Below, piece after piece: positions 18,266-26,397 of a stretch of DNA of 54,158 nt. Every line of letters begins with the position of its first letter. Position 1 is the stretch's first letter. Made by a program: the position numbers and the translations under genes. Source of the DNA: Tsukamurella sp. M9C. Lineage in GTDB: Bacteria > Actinomycetota > Actinomycetes > Mycobacteriales > Mycobacteriaceae. Location of the stretch: contig NZ_JAIULG010000031.1 in the NCBI RefSeq assembly GCF_020169415.1, positions 1 to 54,158 of the forward strand. The letters run 5' to 3'. Under the pieces are notes generated by a model. That model did no database searches and was not told where the DNA came from. It worked only from the letters and a program-made list of their open reading frames with translations.

Positions 18266-18281
18266 GATTGCGAACGCAATC
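18266..18281. repeat. Inverted repeat GATTGCG-AA-CGCAATC in the ripC leader
   Basis: A 7-bp perfect inverted repeat with a 2-base centre, between the stop of the upstream NlpC/P60 gene and the ripC-like GTG. The size and symmetry suit an operator for a dimeric regulator better than a terminator, since the loop is too tight and there is no T-run. The regulator is unknown. Confidence 0.45.
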
Positions 18282-18295
18282 ACTGCCAGGTTACG

Positions 18296-18973
18296 TCAGT
18301 AACGACGAGCGGAGTAGACCGACATCTCGTTGAGCGGGCTCACCTTGACCGGGATGCCGTAGTTCACCGAGTGCACGACCTTGCCGTTGCCGATGTACAG
18401 CGCGGCGTGGCTGCCGCCGTTGTAGATCACGATATCGCCGGCCTGCAGGTCCGAGATCGGGATCGAGCGGCCACCGCCGAGCTGGCCGTAGCTGTCGCGC
18501 GGCACCGTGATGCCGGCCTGCTTCATGGACCAGTAGACGAGGCCCGAGCAGTCGAACGAGTTGGGGCCGGCGGAGCCGTACGAGTAGGGCAGGCCGGTGC
18601 GCGACAGCGCGGCCTGGACGACCTTGGCCTTCGCGCCGCCCGGCTGCGCGCCGGCGACGGTGGTGACGCCCGGCTTCGGGGCGATCGCGACGCCGCTCAC
18701 GACGTTCGGGCGCGCGGTGGTGTTGCGGGTGGCGACGGTCTGCGCGGGCTTCGCGGCCGGCTTGGCCTTCCCTGCGGCGACCGCGGGCTTCACGCCGGGC
18801 GCGGGGGCGGGCTTCGCGTTGGGCGCGACCGGCGCCGGCGCCGCGGGGGCGGGCGCTGCGAACGCGGCCGCGGGTACCGCGAGCGTGCCGAGGGTCACGG
18901 CGCCCGCTGCGAGGGCACCGCGGGCGACGGTGGCACCCCGGCTGGGCTGCGGCTGAAGTCGGTGTTTCGCCAC
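18296..18973 (-). CDS. Secreted NlpC/P60 hydrolase with Ala/Pro-rich linker, under c-di-AMP riboswitch
   Basis: 225 aa. Basic N-terminus and hydrophobic core with a signal cleavage site near AAAFAAPAPAAP, a low-complexity Ala/Pro/Lys linker to about residue 110, then a C-terminal NlpC/P60 domain with SFDCSGLVYWSMKQAG (Cys nucleophile) and GSHAALYIGNGKVVHS (His). There is no coiled coil, unlike its neighbour. It should cleave peptidoglycan stem peptides outside the cell. The GTG start has AGGAG nine bases upstream. Its 200-base leader contains a ydaO-type c-di-AMP aptamer, so expression should fall when c-di-AMP is high, as known for this riboswitch class upstream of other actinobacterial wall hydrolases. 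Confidence 0.88.
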   Translation of the reverse strand: MAKHRLQPQPSRGATVARGALAAGAVTLGTLAVPAAAFAAPAPAAPAPVAPNAKPAPAPGVKPAVAAGKAKPAAKPAQTVATRNTTARPNVVSGVAIAPKPGVTTVAGAQPGGAKAKVVQAALSRTGLPYSYGSAGPNSFDCSGLVYWSMKQAGITVPRDSYGQLGGGRSIPISDLQAGDIVIYNGGSHAALYIGNGKVVHSVNYGIPVKVSPLNEMSVYSARRY

Positions 18974-18994
18974 GAAGCGATTCTCCTAAGTTTC

Positions 18995-19140
18995 TTCCCG
19001 ACCGCCGACCGAGTTAGCTGACGGGTTCGGGCGAGGAAGATGCCCTACCCCGGAGGCTCGAAGAACCTCCGGCGATTCACCCCGGATAACACGTGTGGGT
19101 CCCCGGCGAGGCCTCGCGGCCTCTTAGGCGGTGACCTCGG
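18995..19140 (-). ncRNA. ydaO/yuaA-type c-di-AMP riboswitch
   Basis: Minus-strand leader of the NlpC/P60 gene. Hallmarks of the class in the right order: GGGGACCC (about 19100), GGGGTGAATC (19074-19083), a GC hairpin (GCCGGAGG...CCTCCGG), GGGGTAGGGCA (19041-19051), and the very conserved CGAACCCGTCAGCTAACTCG (19010-19029). A closing helix can form between ACCGCC (19127-19132) and GGCGGT (19001-19006). I saw no intrinsic terminator between aptamer and start, so control may act by masking the AGGAG at 18983-18987; this is inference. The exact 5' and 3' limits are approximate. Confidence 0.93.
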
Positions 19141-19186
19141 GAGACGGGGCGTGTTTCGCTCCGGGCTCCTCCGCAAGGTCTCAGAA

Positions 19187-19215
19187 AGATTACGAAACGG
19201 AAACGCGCCTGTCTA
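19187..19215 (-). promoter_or_regulatory. Promoter of the riboswitch/NlpC-P60 transcript
   Basis: On the minus strand: -35 TAGACA (19210-19215), a 17-base spacer, and -10 TAATCT (19187-19192), close to the sigma-70 consensus. Transcription would begin near 19180, giving a leader of about 205 bases that contains the whole aptamer. The 12-mer around the -10 (19183-19194) is identical to that upstream of aroG. Confidence 0.6.
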
Positions 19216-19261
19216 GCCGGACGCGCCGGGGAACCACCCCGAGACACCCCCGAGGAGCACC

Positions 19262-19501
19262 CTATCCGGCCTGTTTTGCCTGGTCAGGGACCACCCTGAG
19301 GCGGGGCAACATTCCCTCGTTCGCGAATGCGGCGATTGCGTCACTCAGACCCGGTTCCGTGACCGAAGCGTCCCCGCTGCCGCCGGGCCCCGGCCCGGTC
19401 GGCGCGGACACGACGACCGGGCCGAGCAGGAAGCCGACGGAGCAGTCGCCGCACGCTCGCGGCTTGGCGGGGCAGGTGGAGCAGTCGATGTGCAGCGTCA
19501 T
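19262..19501 (-). CDS. Small Cys-rich conserved actinobacterial protein
   Basis: 79 aa. The N-terminus is MTLHIDCSTCPAKPRACGDC: a C-x2-C pair followed seven residues later by another C-x2-C, arranged like a metal- or cluster-binding site. A hydrophobic VGFLLGPVVV follows, then a Gly/Pro linker and an amphipathic helix with the tail LPRLRVVPD. I have seen this family (C-x2-C-P...C-G-D-C...L-L-G) in other actinobacteria but know no function. ATG 19501 was preferred because AAGGG precedes it and the Cys motif begins at once; an in-frame extension upstream is unlikely. It lies just upstream of the riboswitch promoter and is divergent from the nuclease gene. Confidence 0.72.
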   Translation of the reverse strand: MTLHIDCSTCPAKPRACGDCSVGFLLGPVVVSAPTGPGPGGSGDASVTEPGLSDAIAAFANEGMLPRLRVVPDQAKQAG

Positions 19502-19608
19502 GGTGCATCCCTTCGTTGACGGGGTCTCGATGCCGGCGACGCTAGGCGCGGTGACCGACAAGTTTCGAGTGCGCGTTCGGTCGGCGAAAACCTGTCGGTG
19601 GGGTGTTC

Positions 19609-19614
19609 TACGGT
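19609..19614 (+). promoter_or_regulatory. Candidate -10 box (TACGGT) for leaderless nuclease gene
   Basis: TACGGT ends six bases before the ATG at 19621; no ribosome-binding site is present there. No clear -35. Confidence 0.3.
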
Positions 19615-19620
19615 CCTCGC

Positions 19621-21447
19621 ATGCAGCTCAGCCTGGACGATTGCGAGACGGGCACCGTCGACCCGCCCCTGCGGGAGGTGACCTTCGTGGTGGTCGACCT
19701 GGAGACCACGGGCGGTTCCCCCAAGGGCGGGGACGCGATCACCGAGATCGGCGCCGTCAAGGTGCGCGGCGGCGAGGTCCTGGGCGAGTTCGCGACGCTG
19801 GTGGATCCCGGCTGCGGCATCTCCCCGCACATCACGCACCTCACCGGCATCACCACGGCGATGGTCACCGGCGCCCCGCGGATCGAATCGGTGCTCCCCT
19901 CCTTCCTCGAGTTCGCCCACGGCGCCGTCCTGGTCGCGCACAACGCCCGGTTCGACCTCGGCTTCCTCAAGGCCGCCGCGGCCGCCACCGGCACCCCGTG
20001 GCCGAAACCCGCGTCGCTGTGCACGGTCCAGCTCGCGCGCCGGGTGCTCACGCGGGACGAGGCGCCGTCGGTCAAGCTCAGCGAGCTCGCGCGCCTGTTC
20101 CGCACGGAGACCACGCCCAACCACCGCGCGCTCGACGACGCGCGGGCCACCGTCGAGGTGCTGCACGGGCTGATCGGCCGGGTGGGGAACCTGGGCATCC
20201 ACACCCTCGGGGAGTTGCGCGGGCATCTGCCGTCGGTCACGCCGCAGCAGCGCGCCAAGCGCCATCTCGCCGATCCGCTGCCCGAGCGGCCGGGCGTGTA
20301 CCTGTTCCGCGGGCCCGGGAACGAGGTGCTCTACGTCGGCACGTCGGGGAACCTGCACCGCCGGGTGCGCAGCTACTTCACCGCCGGCGAGACGCGGGGC
20401 CGGATCAAGGAGATGGTGGGCCTCGCGGAGCGGGTGGACCACGTGGAGTGCGCGCACGCGCTGGAGGCGGCCGCGCGCGAGCTGCGGCTCATCGCCGCGC
20501 ACACTCCCCCGTACAACCGCCGGTCGAAGTACCCCAAGCGCGGCTGGTGGATCTGCCTCACCGCGGAGCCCTTCCCCCGGCTCGCGGTGAAGCGCTCCGC
20601 GCCGGCGGGCACGGCGTGCATCGGGCCGGTGCGCTCCCGCGCCGACGCGGCCGACCTCGCCGAGCTGCTCGCCGAGATGTGCGGCCTGCGCACGTGCACC
20701 ACCCGGCTGCGCGCCGGCGCGGTCCACCCGTGCGCCCTGGGACCCGACGGTGCGCGCCCCCTCGGCGGGTGCCAGGCCTCCGTCGCCGAGCCCGAACCCG
20801 CCGCCCTGTACCGGCCGCGGGCCGAGCGGGCGGCGGCCGCGCTCACCGGACGCTCATCGGACGTCTTCGGCGCACTGGAGGAGCGCCTGGCGGCGCTGGC
20901 GGAACGGGAGTTCTTCGAATCGGCCGCGCGGCTGCGCGACCGCGCCGCCCGGCTGGTGGACGCCGTCGCCCGGTCGCACGCGCTGGTCGCCTTCGCGGAC
21001 GTGCCCGAGCTCTCGATCGCCCATCCCGACGGGGCCGGGGGCTGGGAGCTGTCGATCGTCCGCCACGGCAGGCTGGCCGCCGCCGGGGTCGCCCCGCGCG
21101 GGGTGCCGCCGATGCCCGTCTTCGACCGGCTGCGCGCGGGCGCCGAGTCGGTCTACGAGGCGTGCGGCGACCTCGCCGCGCCGGACGTGCCCGACACCCT
21201 CTTCCCCGCCGACACCCTGCACGGCGCGAGCCCCGAGGAGGCCGCGCTCCTGCGCCGCTGGGCACTCCGGCCGGGTACGCGCATCGTCGACGTGCAGGGC
21301 ACGTGGGGCGAGCCGCGGGCCGGCGCGGGGCGCTGGCTCGAGTGGGCCGAGCGGGCCTCCGAAGCGGGCCGCGACGCCCGTGCGGCCGCGGCGCATCCGC
21401 GCGGGACCGCCAGGCAATACAGTGAGGAGGCCACGCACGCCGCGTGA
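19621..21447 (+). CDS. DEDDh exonuclease fused to UvrC-like GIY-YIG nuclease
   Basis: 608 aa. Residues about 18-190 are a DnaQ-like 3'-5' exonuclease: VVDLETTG (Asp/Glu), AHNARFDLGFL (Asp), NHRALDDARAT (His/Asp). Residues about 220-300 are a GIY-YIG domain like the UvrC N-terminus: RPGVYLFRGPGNEVLYVGTSGNLHRRVRSYF with the metal Glu in ALEAAARELRLI. Then CTTRLRAGAVHPCALGPDGARPLGGC recalls the UvrC Cys-rich segment, and LEERLAALAEREFFESAARLRDRA a UvrB-binding motif. The C-terminal third is unassigned. This is the Rv2191-type protein of Mycobacteriales. It probably cuts and trims damaged DNA, but whether it works with UvrAB is unknown. ATG 19621 was chosen over GTG 19603 as a leaderless start. 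Confidence 0.88.
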   Translation: MQLSLDDCETGTVDPPLREVTFVVVDLETTGGSPKGGDAITEIGAVKVRGGEVLGEFATLVDPGCGISPHITHLTGITTAMVTGAPRIESVLPSFLEFAHGAVLVAHNARFDLGFLKAAAAATGTPWPKPASLCTVQLARRVLTRDEAPSVKLSELARLFRTETTPNHRALDDARATVEVLHGLIGRVGNLGIHTLGELRGHLPSVTPQQRAKRHLADPLPERPGVYLFRGPGNEVLYVGTSGNLHRRVRSYFTAGETRGRIKEMVGLAERVDHVECAHALEAAARELRLIAAHTPPYNRRSKYPKRGWWICLTAEPFPRLAVKRSAPAGTACIGPVRSRADAADLAELLAEMCGLRTCTTRLRAGAVHPCALGPDGARPLGGCQASVAEPEPAALYRPRAERAAAALTGRSSDVFGALEERLAALAEREFFESAARLRDRAARLVDAVARSHALVAFADVPELSIAHPDGAGGWELSIVRHGRLAAAGVAPRGVPPMPVFDRLRAGAESVYEACGDLAAPDVPDTLFPADTLHGASPEEAALLRRWALRPGTRIVDVQGTWGEPRAGAGRWLEWAERASEAGRDARAAAAHPRGTARQYSEEATHAA

Positions 21448-21474
21448 ACGCCAGATCGACCGGAAGGCCCCGCA

Positions 21475-21750
21475 GTGATCACCGCGATCGTCCTCATCAA
21501 CGCCGACGTGCACCGCATCCCCGAGACCGCGCAGGCCGTCGCGAACATCGAGGGCGTGACCGAGGTGTACTCCTGCGCCGGCGATATCGACCTCATCGCG
21601 AAGGTCCGCGTGCGCGAGCACGATCAGATCGCCGAGGTGGTCACGGAGAAGATCAACCGCATCGACGGCGTCGCGAGCACGTCCACCCACATCGCGTTCC
21701 GCGAGTACGCCTCGGCGGACGTCGACGCGGGCTTCGACATCGGGAACTGA
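21475..21750 (+). CDS. Stand-alone Lrp/AsnC ligand-binding (RAM) domain
   Basis: 91 aa, consisting only of the AsnC/Lrp effector domain with no helix-turn-helix: MITAIVLINADVHRIPETAQAVANIEGV, EVYSCAGDIDLIAKVRV (the G-x-x-D-L/Y turn that binds amino acids between subunits), KINRIDGVASTSTHIAF. Such SAM-type proteins form dimers/octamers and bind amino acids; partners are unknown. The start is GTG, 27 bases after the nuclease stop, so it is likely co-transcribed. It ends 3 bases from the convergent gene. Confidence 0.85.
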   Translation: MITAIVLINADVHRIPETAQAVANIEGVTEVYSCAGDIDLIAKVRVREHDQIAEVVTEKINRIDGVASTSTHIAFREYASADVDAGFDIGN

Positions 21751-21753
21751 CGC

Positions 21754-22671
21754 CTACTCGCCGTTGATGATCTCCAGGAGCTCCGGCGGCGGAGTGACGT
21801 TCAGCGCGTCGTCGGCGATGCTGCTGATCTGCGTCACCGTACCGTCACGCCAGTAGTAGACGTTCGGCGATACCGGGCCCACCCCGTCGGAGTAGCCGTT
21901 GGCGGCGAACACGGGCAGCAGCATGAGCCCGCCGAGCGCGGCCTCCGCACTCGAGCAGGCGGCGAACGCCAGCTGGTTGCGGAAGGGCACGGCGAACAGC
22001 ACGCCGCCGCTCACGTCGATGCCCGGCACCCACCGCGGGAGCAGTTCGGGCAGGAGTAGCGCGCCGCTGGCGGTGAACACGGATTCACTGAGAGCGCACT
22101 GGAATCGGTGACCGTCGTGCTCCACGGTCTCGACGCGGACCTCGGCCGTCTCGGTCAGCTCGCGGAACAGGTTCCGTCGCGCCCGGTCGTACCAGGGCCC
22201 GAGCGGCGCCAGGTCGCGGACCGAGCCGTCGCCGAGCATGCTCACATGGTCGGGGTGATCCACCACCAGGATCTCCGCGACGCCCGGCTGCCAGGGCGAC
22301 GCGTAGTCGAAGGTCAGCCTCGGGTCGCCGGAGCCCACGGAGACGTCGAGCAGCCGCGCCACGATCCGGGTCAGCAGGTCATCGCCGGTGGGGTCCTCAC
22401 TGGGCCTGAGCAGCGCCGCCAGGTGCGAGCGGACGATCCGGTCCCACTCCTCACCGTCGGCGGCGCGGACCTTGCGCACGAGGTTGTCGAGCCCCAGCGT
22501 TCGCCCGTCGGCGAGAGCGAGGTGGTCACCGAGCACCTGCGCCTCGAACCCGTTCTCCGCCAGCACAGTCCGCGTGAGCGCCCGCAGCCGGTCCGCGTCG
22601 CGGATCGTCAGCAGATCCAGGTACGGGTCCGGCTGGTCCTCGACCGACTTCTTCCTCCCGAACAACCCCAT
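21754..22671 (-). CDS. Hypothetical protein
   Basis: 305 aa, soluble, with a Lys/Arg-rich N-terminus (MGLFGRKKSVEDQPDPYLDLL). The middle contains FDYASPWQPGVAEILVVDHPDHVSML and a stretch ending LFAVPFRNQLAFAACSSAEAALGGLMLLPVFAANGY; the C-terminus carries VYYWRDGTVTQISSIAD. The layout resembles proteins of the DUF1444 type, but I cannot assign it. ATG 22671. It follows the CitE-like gene by 22 bases on the same strand and may share its transcript. Confidence 0.65.
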   Translation of the reverse strand: MGLFGRKKSVEDQPDPYLDLLTIRDADRLRALTRTVLAENGFEAQVLGDHLALADGRTLGLDNLVRKVRAADGEEWDRIVRSHLAALLRPSEDPTGDDLLTRIVARLLDVSVGSGDPRLTFDYASPWQPGVAEILVVDHPDHVSMLGDGSVRDLAPLGPWYDRARRNLFRELTETAEVRVETVEHDGHRFQCALSESVFTASGALLLPELLPRWVPGIDVSGGVLFAVPFRNQLAFAACSSAEAALGGLMLLPVFAANGYSDGVGPVSPNVYYWRDGTVTQISSIADDALNVTPPPELLEIINGE

Positions 22672-22693
22672 GCCCCGAGAGTAGGCCGTGCGG

Positions 22694-23545
22694 TCAGTAG
22701 CCGCTGTGGCTGACCTCCGCGGCCTCGACCTCGATGCCGAAGTCGACGGCCTGCTGCACGATCTTCTGGGCCCGCGCCAGGCGCGGGAGGTCCGAGCCGT
22801 CGGTGATCTTGCCGCCGGACTTCTCGAAGGCGTCGATGAAGCCGTGCGCCCACGCCACCTCCGACTCGCTCGGGCTGAGGCCGCTGTTGATGACGCCGGC
22901 GTGCTCCGGCGTGAGGCACAGCTTCCCGGACATGCCCATCTCCTTCGCCAGGGCGGTCCCGGTGGGCAGGTGCGCGATGTTCAGGGTCGGCCCGTCGATC
23001 GGCGCGGGCAGGCGCGCCGCGCGCGACGCGATGACCAGCTGCGAGCGCGCGTAGGCCAGGGCGATCGGATCCTCGCCGACGGCGGTGTCGCGCTTGAAAT
23101 CGCCCGTGCCGAAAGCGATCCGGAAGGTCGACGGCGCGGAGGCGATCCGCGCGACGTTCTGCATCCCACGGGCCGTCTCGACGAGCGCGAGGATCGGCGT
23201 GCCGTCGGGGAGACGGTCCGCGGTGTCGTCGAGGTGGCTCGATCCCTCGGACTTCGCGAGCATCACGCCCTCGAGGCCGGCGCACTGTTTGAGCGCGGCG
23301 CAGTCGGCGCTCCAGTACTCGCTCGCCGCGTCGTTGATGCGTACCCAGGCACGGTGGCCGGTCGACAGCCACTCGACGGTGTCGGCCCGCGCCTGCTCCT
23401 TGTCCTTCGCGGCGACGGCGTCCTCGAGGTCGATGATCACGGCGTCGGCGTCGCTTGCCTGCGCAACGGCGAAGGACTCGGGATGGGAGGCCGGGACGAG
23501 CAGCCAGGAACGGGCGATCTGCGGGGAGACGGTGCGCTTACTCAC
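22694..23545 (-). CDS. HpcH/HpaI aldolase / citrate-lyase beta-subunit (CitE-like) protein
   Basis: 283 aa TIM-barrel lyase. Motifs: LLVPASHPESFAVAQASDADAVIIDLEDAVA (substrate loop and Asp/Glu metal site), WVRIND (Arg), GVMLAKSE, ILALVETARGMQNVARIA (metal Glu), and FRIAFGTGDFKRDTAVGEDP in the place of the second metal Asp. Mycobacterial and actinobacterial CitE-like proteins act on acyl-CoA thioesters such as malyl-CoA rather than in a citrate-lyase complex; no other lyase subunits are present here. I chose the GTG at 23545; an in-frame GTG at 23572 would overlap two 10-base-phased repeats (23570-23587) that look regulatory. Neither start has a Shine-Dalgarno. Confidence 0.8.
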   Translation of the reverse strand: MSKRTVSPQIARSWLLVPASHPESFAVAQASDADAVIIDLEDAVAAKDKEQARADTVEWLSTGHRAWVRINDAASEYWSADCAALKQCAGLEGVMLAKSEGSSHLDDTADRLPDGTPILALVETARGMQNVARIASAPSTFRIAFGTGDFKRDTAVGEDPIALAYARSQLVIASRAARLPAPIDGPTLNIAHLPTGTALAKEMGMSGKLCLTPEHAGVINSGLSPSESEVAWAHGFIDAFEKSGGKITDGSDLPRLARAQKIVQQAVDFGIEVEAAEVSHSGY

Positions 23546-23569
23546 GCCGACAAGGGTAGGCGGGCGGAA

Positions 23570-23587
23570 CACGGAATTCCACGGAAT
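23570..23587. repeat. 10-bp-phased direct repeats ATTCCGTG upstream of the CitE-like gene
   Basis: CACGGAAT occurs at 23570-23577 and again at 23580-23587 (ATTCCGTG on the minus strand), exactly one helical turn apart, just upstream of the preferred GTG. A third partial copy (GGAAT) follows at 23588. Direct repeats one turn apart suit a regulator binding in tandem. Confidence 0.4.
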
Positions 23588-23614
23588 GGAATTTTGTGCG
23601 TTCTGTTCGCGCGC

Positions 23615-24082
23615 CTAGTCGGAGATGTCGGCGACGGTCGCGCCGTACGCCGCGATGAGGGCGTCGGCGTCGACGATCGCGCTGTGCCCGTGCGCGCCGG
23701 CACCGAGGGCCACCGTCGCGCCGACGATCCGCTCGTCGACGTACACCGGCCAATCTCCGCGCGCCCCGACGGGCGTGATCGTGCCGCGCTCGTACCCCGT
23801 GGCCTCGAGGGCCTCGGCGGCGGGCGGCATGGCGAGCCGGTTCACGCCGACGACGGCGCGCAACTTGGGCCAGGCGATCGAGCGGTCGCCGGGGACCAGC
23901 GCGAACAGGTAGGCGCCCTCGCCGCGGCGCACGACGAGTGACTTCACCAGTTGCGACGGCGGCAGGTCCATCAGTGCGGCCGCCTCCTCCAGGCTCCGCG
24001 CCGCCGGGCGCTCGCGGACGGTCACCGTCAGGCCCCGGGCTGCGGCGTCGGCGCGCATCCGGTCCAGTCCCGACCCGCTCAC
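23615..24082 (-). CDS. YbaK/ProX-type aminoacyl-tRNA deacylase
   Basis: 155 aa, the full length of a single YbaK domain. Conserved features: a first helix-strand unit with RSLEEAAALMDLPPSQLVKSLVVRR (the Lys of L-V-K-S is the invariant active-site residue), YLFALVPGDRSIAWPKLRAVVG, RLAMPPAAEALEATGYERGTITPVG, and GATVALGAGAHGHSAIVDADALI. The family hydrolyses mischarged tRNA such as Cys- or Ala-tRNA(Pro). Its GTG overlaps the trpD stop as GTGA, so its translation is probably coupled to trpD; no functional link with tryptophan synthesis is obvious. Confidence 0.85.
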   Translation of the reverse strand: MSGSGLDRMRADAAARGLTVTVRERPAARSLEEAAALMDLPPSQLVKSLVVRRGEGAYLFALVPGDRSIAWPKLRAVVGVNRLAMPPAAEALEATGYERGTITPVGARGDWPVYVDERIVGATVALGAGAHGHSAIVDADALIAAYGATVADISD

Positions 24083-25125
24083 GCGCCCGCGATCTCCTGC
24101 GAGAGCGCGATCCAGCGGTCGAGCAGCGCGGCCGCGGCGCCCGAGTCGACGGCCTCGGCGACCCGCGGCAGGTGCGCGGCGATCGAGTCCTGCACCGACT
24201 CCCCCGCGGTCAGCCCCTCGTACGCGGCGACGGCGCCGGCCGAGTTGAGCAGCACGGCGTCACGCACCGCGCCGGTCTCGCCGGCGAGGAAGGCGCGCGC
24301 GATGGCCGCGTTCACGGTCGCGTCGCCGCCGCGCAGGTCCTCCATCGCGACCCGGGTCAGGCCCAGCTCGCGCGGGTCGACCGATTCGACCCCGACGCCG
24401 TCCTCCTGCACCCGCCAGACGGTGGAGGTCGACGTGGTGGTCAGCTCGTCCAGCCCGTCGTCGCCGCGGACGACGATCACGTGGTCCTGGCCGCCGCGGT
24501 CGGCGAAGGCCTGCGCCACGACGGGGGCGAGGTCGGCGAAGGCGCAGCCGATGAGGCCGGCGGAGGGGCGGCCGGGGTTGGTCAGCGGCCCGAGCACGTT
24601 GAAGACGGTGGGGATGCCGATCTCCTTACGGGTCGCGCCGGCGAAGCGCAGGCCCGAGTGGAAGACGGAGGCGAGGCAGAAGCCGATGCCCAGCTCGGTC
24701 GTGGTGCGCGCGACGCCGTCGGCGTTCAGCCCGATGGCCACGCCCAGCGCCTCGAGGCAGTCCGCGCCGCCCGACTTCGACGACGCCGCCCGGTTGCCGT
24801 GCTTGAGGACGGGCACGCCCGCGGCGGCCACGACGATCGAGCTCATGGTGGAGATGTTCACCGAGTGCGAGCGGTCGCCGCCGGTGCCGACGATGTCGAC
24901 GGCGCGGGCGTCGAAGGGCACGGGGGTGGTGAGCGAGAGCATCACGTCGGCCAGCGCCCGCACCTCGACGGGCGACGGGCCCTTCATCTTCATGGCGACG
25001 CCGAACGCGGAGATCTGCGACGGGGTCGCCCCGTCACTCATGATCTCGGACATCGCCCACCGCGCCTGCTCCGCGCTGAGGTCGCGCTGGGAGGTGAGCT
25101 CGGTGAGAACCGTCGGCCAATCCAT
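24079..25125 (-). CDS. trpD: Anthranilate phosphoribosyltransferase
   Basis: 348 aa. Second step of the tryptophan branch: anthranilate + PRPP gives N-(5-phosphoribosyl)-anthranilate + PPi. Signatures: AFGVAMKMKG, DIVGTGGDRSHSVNISTMSSIV (PRPP/pyrophosphate Gly loop, D-x-x-G-T-G-G-D), KHGNRAASSKSGGADCLEALG (the K-H-G-N-R motif and anthranilate contacts), FAGATRKEIGIPTVFNVLGPLTNP. ATG 25125 gives the family's usual N-terminus (MDWPTVLTEL); an upstream in-frame start would add 17 unrelated residues. It stands apart from the other trp genes, as trpD does in M. tuberculosis (Rv2192c). Confidence 0.95.
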   Translation of the reverse strand: MDWPTVLTELTSQRDLSAEQARWAMSEIMSDGATPSQISAFGVAMKMKGPSPVEVRALADVMLSLTTPVPFDARAVDIVGTGGDRSHSVNISTMSSIVVAAAGVPVLKHGNRAASSKSGGADCLEALGVAIGLNADGVARTTTELGIGFCLASVFHSGLRFAGATRKEIGIPTVFNVLGPLTNPGRPSAGLIGCAFADLAPVVAQAFADRGGQDHVIVVRGDDGLDELTTTSTSTVWRVQEDGVGVESVDPRELGLTRVAMEDLRGGDATVNAAIARAFLAGETGAVRDAVLLNSAGAVAAYEGLTAGESVQDSIAAHLPRVAEAVDSGAAAALLDRWIALSQEIAGA

Positions 25126-25148
25126 GGCCGCAACTGTAATCGGGGCGG

Positions 25149-25595
25149 TCAACCCGGTATCTGGAGCACCTGCCACAGGACGGCCCGTCCGCCGTGCCGC
25201 GCGGTGACGCCCGCCATCCGCGAGCGCTCCTGCGAGACGTGCAGCGCGTCGACCCTCTGCACCCGCGCCACCGCCACCGTCTCCAGGCCCTCGCCGGACG
25301 GCGCACCGTCGGGCACGCGCTCGTACCGGTCCTGCGCGACGAGCCGCAGCACCTCGTCGACCTCCCCGCGCGGGATCTCGAGCACGTGCCGCAGCACGCT
25401 CTGTGCCTCCGGATCGAAGCCCGGGGAGGCGTCGAGGACCGACGACGAGGCCGCCGCGTCGTCGCCCGATTCGGCCACGGGAACCAAACCGGGGTCCCCG
25501 GGCGTTAACTCCTCGACGGTGCGCGTGGACAGGCGGCCGAGAAGGCGGCCCAGACGGGTCCGCTGCTCGGGTCTGCCATTGAGGTCGTAGGGCAA
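25149..25595 (-). CDS. Hypothetical actinobacterial protein
   Basis: 148 aa, charged and soluble, without a recognised domain; segments LPYDLNGRPEQRTRLGRLLGRL and VLDASPGFDPEAQSVLRHVLEIPRGEVDEVLRLVAQDRYERV. I chose the TTG at 25595 because AAGG lies six bases upstream and the longer in-frame reading (to 25715) has low-complexity basic residues typical of non-coding GC-rich frames. It is 23 bases upstream of trpD in the same direction and divergent from ctaE, with about 150 bases between them for both promoters. Confidence 0.6.
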   Translation of the reverse strand: MPYDLNGRPEQRTRLGRLLGRLSTRTVEELTPGDPGLVPVAESGDDAAASSSVLDASPGFDPEAQSVLRHVLEIPRGEVDEVLRLVAQDRYERVPDGAPSGEGLETVAVARVQRVDALHVSQERSRMAGVTARHGGRAVLWQVLQIPG

Positions 25596-25732
25596 GGTAT
25601 GCCTTATCTGCTGGTGCCGATCAGGCCGTTGACGTGGCGTTTCGAGTCGTCGAGCGGGAGGTCCTGAACCTGCCCGCGATATTCGACGCGCCCAATCTGC
25701 GACCCGGGTAGGCATTCGATACTACGACCGGT

Positions 25733-25738
25733 CATACT
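25733..25738 (+). promoter_or_regulatory. Candidate -10 box (CATACT) for leaderless ctaE
   Basis: CATACT ends six bases before the ctaE GTG. GGAG is present, but only one base before the GTG, too close for a ribosome-binding site. The same hexamer is found at the asnB start. Confidence 0.35.
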
Positions 25739-25744
25739 TGCGGA

Positions 25745-26359
25745 GTGACTAGCGCCGCACCGACCTCAGCTACAGCCATCACCCAGCGCGTGCACTCACT
25801 CAACCGGCCCAACATGGTCAGCGTCGGGACCATCGTCTGGCTGTCGAGCGAGCTCATGTTCTTCGCCGGGCTCTTCGCCATGTACTTCGTGGCGCGGGCC
25901 GGAGCTGGGGAGAACGGATGGCCCCCCGTCGACACGAACGTCAGCCTGATGGCGGCGCTGCCGCCGACCATCGTGCTGATCGCCTCGTCGGTCACCTGCC
26001 AGCTGGGCGTCTTCGCCGCGGAGAAGGGCGACGTCTTCAAGTTCCGCATCTGGTACCTGGTCTCGCTGATCATGGGTGCCCTGTTCGTCGCGGGCCAGCT
26101 CAACGAGTACAAGACCCTGATCGGCGAGGGCCTCACGCTCAGCTCCTCGGTCTACGGCTCGGTGTTCTACATGGCCACCGGCTTCCACGGCCTGCACGTG
26201 ATGGGCGGCCTGGTGGCCTTCATCTTCATCCTGGCCCGCAGTCGCGCCTCGAAGTTCACGCCCGCCCAGGCGACTTCGGCGATCGTCGTCAGCTACTACT
26301 GGCACTTCGTCGACGTGGTGTGGATCGGCCTCTTCGCCGTCATTTACATCATTCGCTAA
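25745..26359 (+). CDS. ctaE: Cytochrome c oxidase (aa3-type) subunit III
   Basis: 204 aa, the short five-helix actinobacterial form. Membrane segments include [89 protein letters not shown] and the last helix [26 protein letters not shown]. The conserved E-L-M-F-F, T-G-F-H-G-L-H and Y-W-H-F-V-D-x-x-W patterns are those of COX3. GTG start. It heads the cluster ctaE-qcrC-qcrA-qcrB, the standard arrangement in Mycobacteriales, whose products assemble into one bc1-aa3 supercomplex. Confidence 0.95.
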   Translation: MTSAAPTSATAITQRVHSLNRPNMVSVGTIVWLSSELMFFAGLFAMYFVARAGAGENGWPPVDTNVSLMAALPPTIVLIASSVTCQLGVFAAEKGDVFKFRIWYLVSLIMGALFVAGQLNEYKTLIGEGLTLSSSVYGSVFYMATGFHGLHVMGGLVAFIFILARSRASKFTPAQATSAIVVSYYWHFVDVVWIGLFAVIYIIR

Positions 26360-26397
26360 AGACGTTTATCTCAGTCGCCATCACAGAGGGATAGCAG

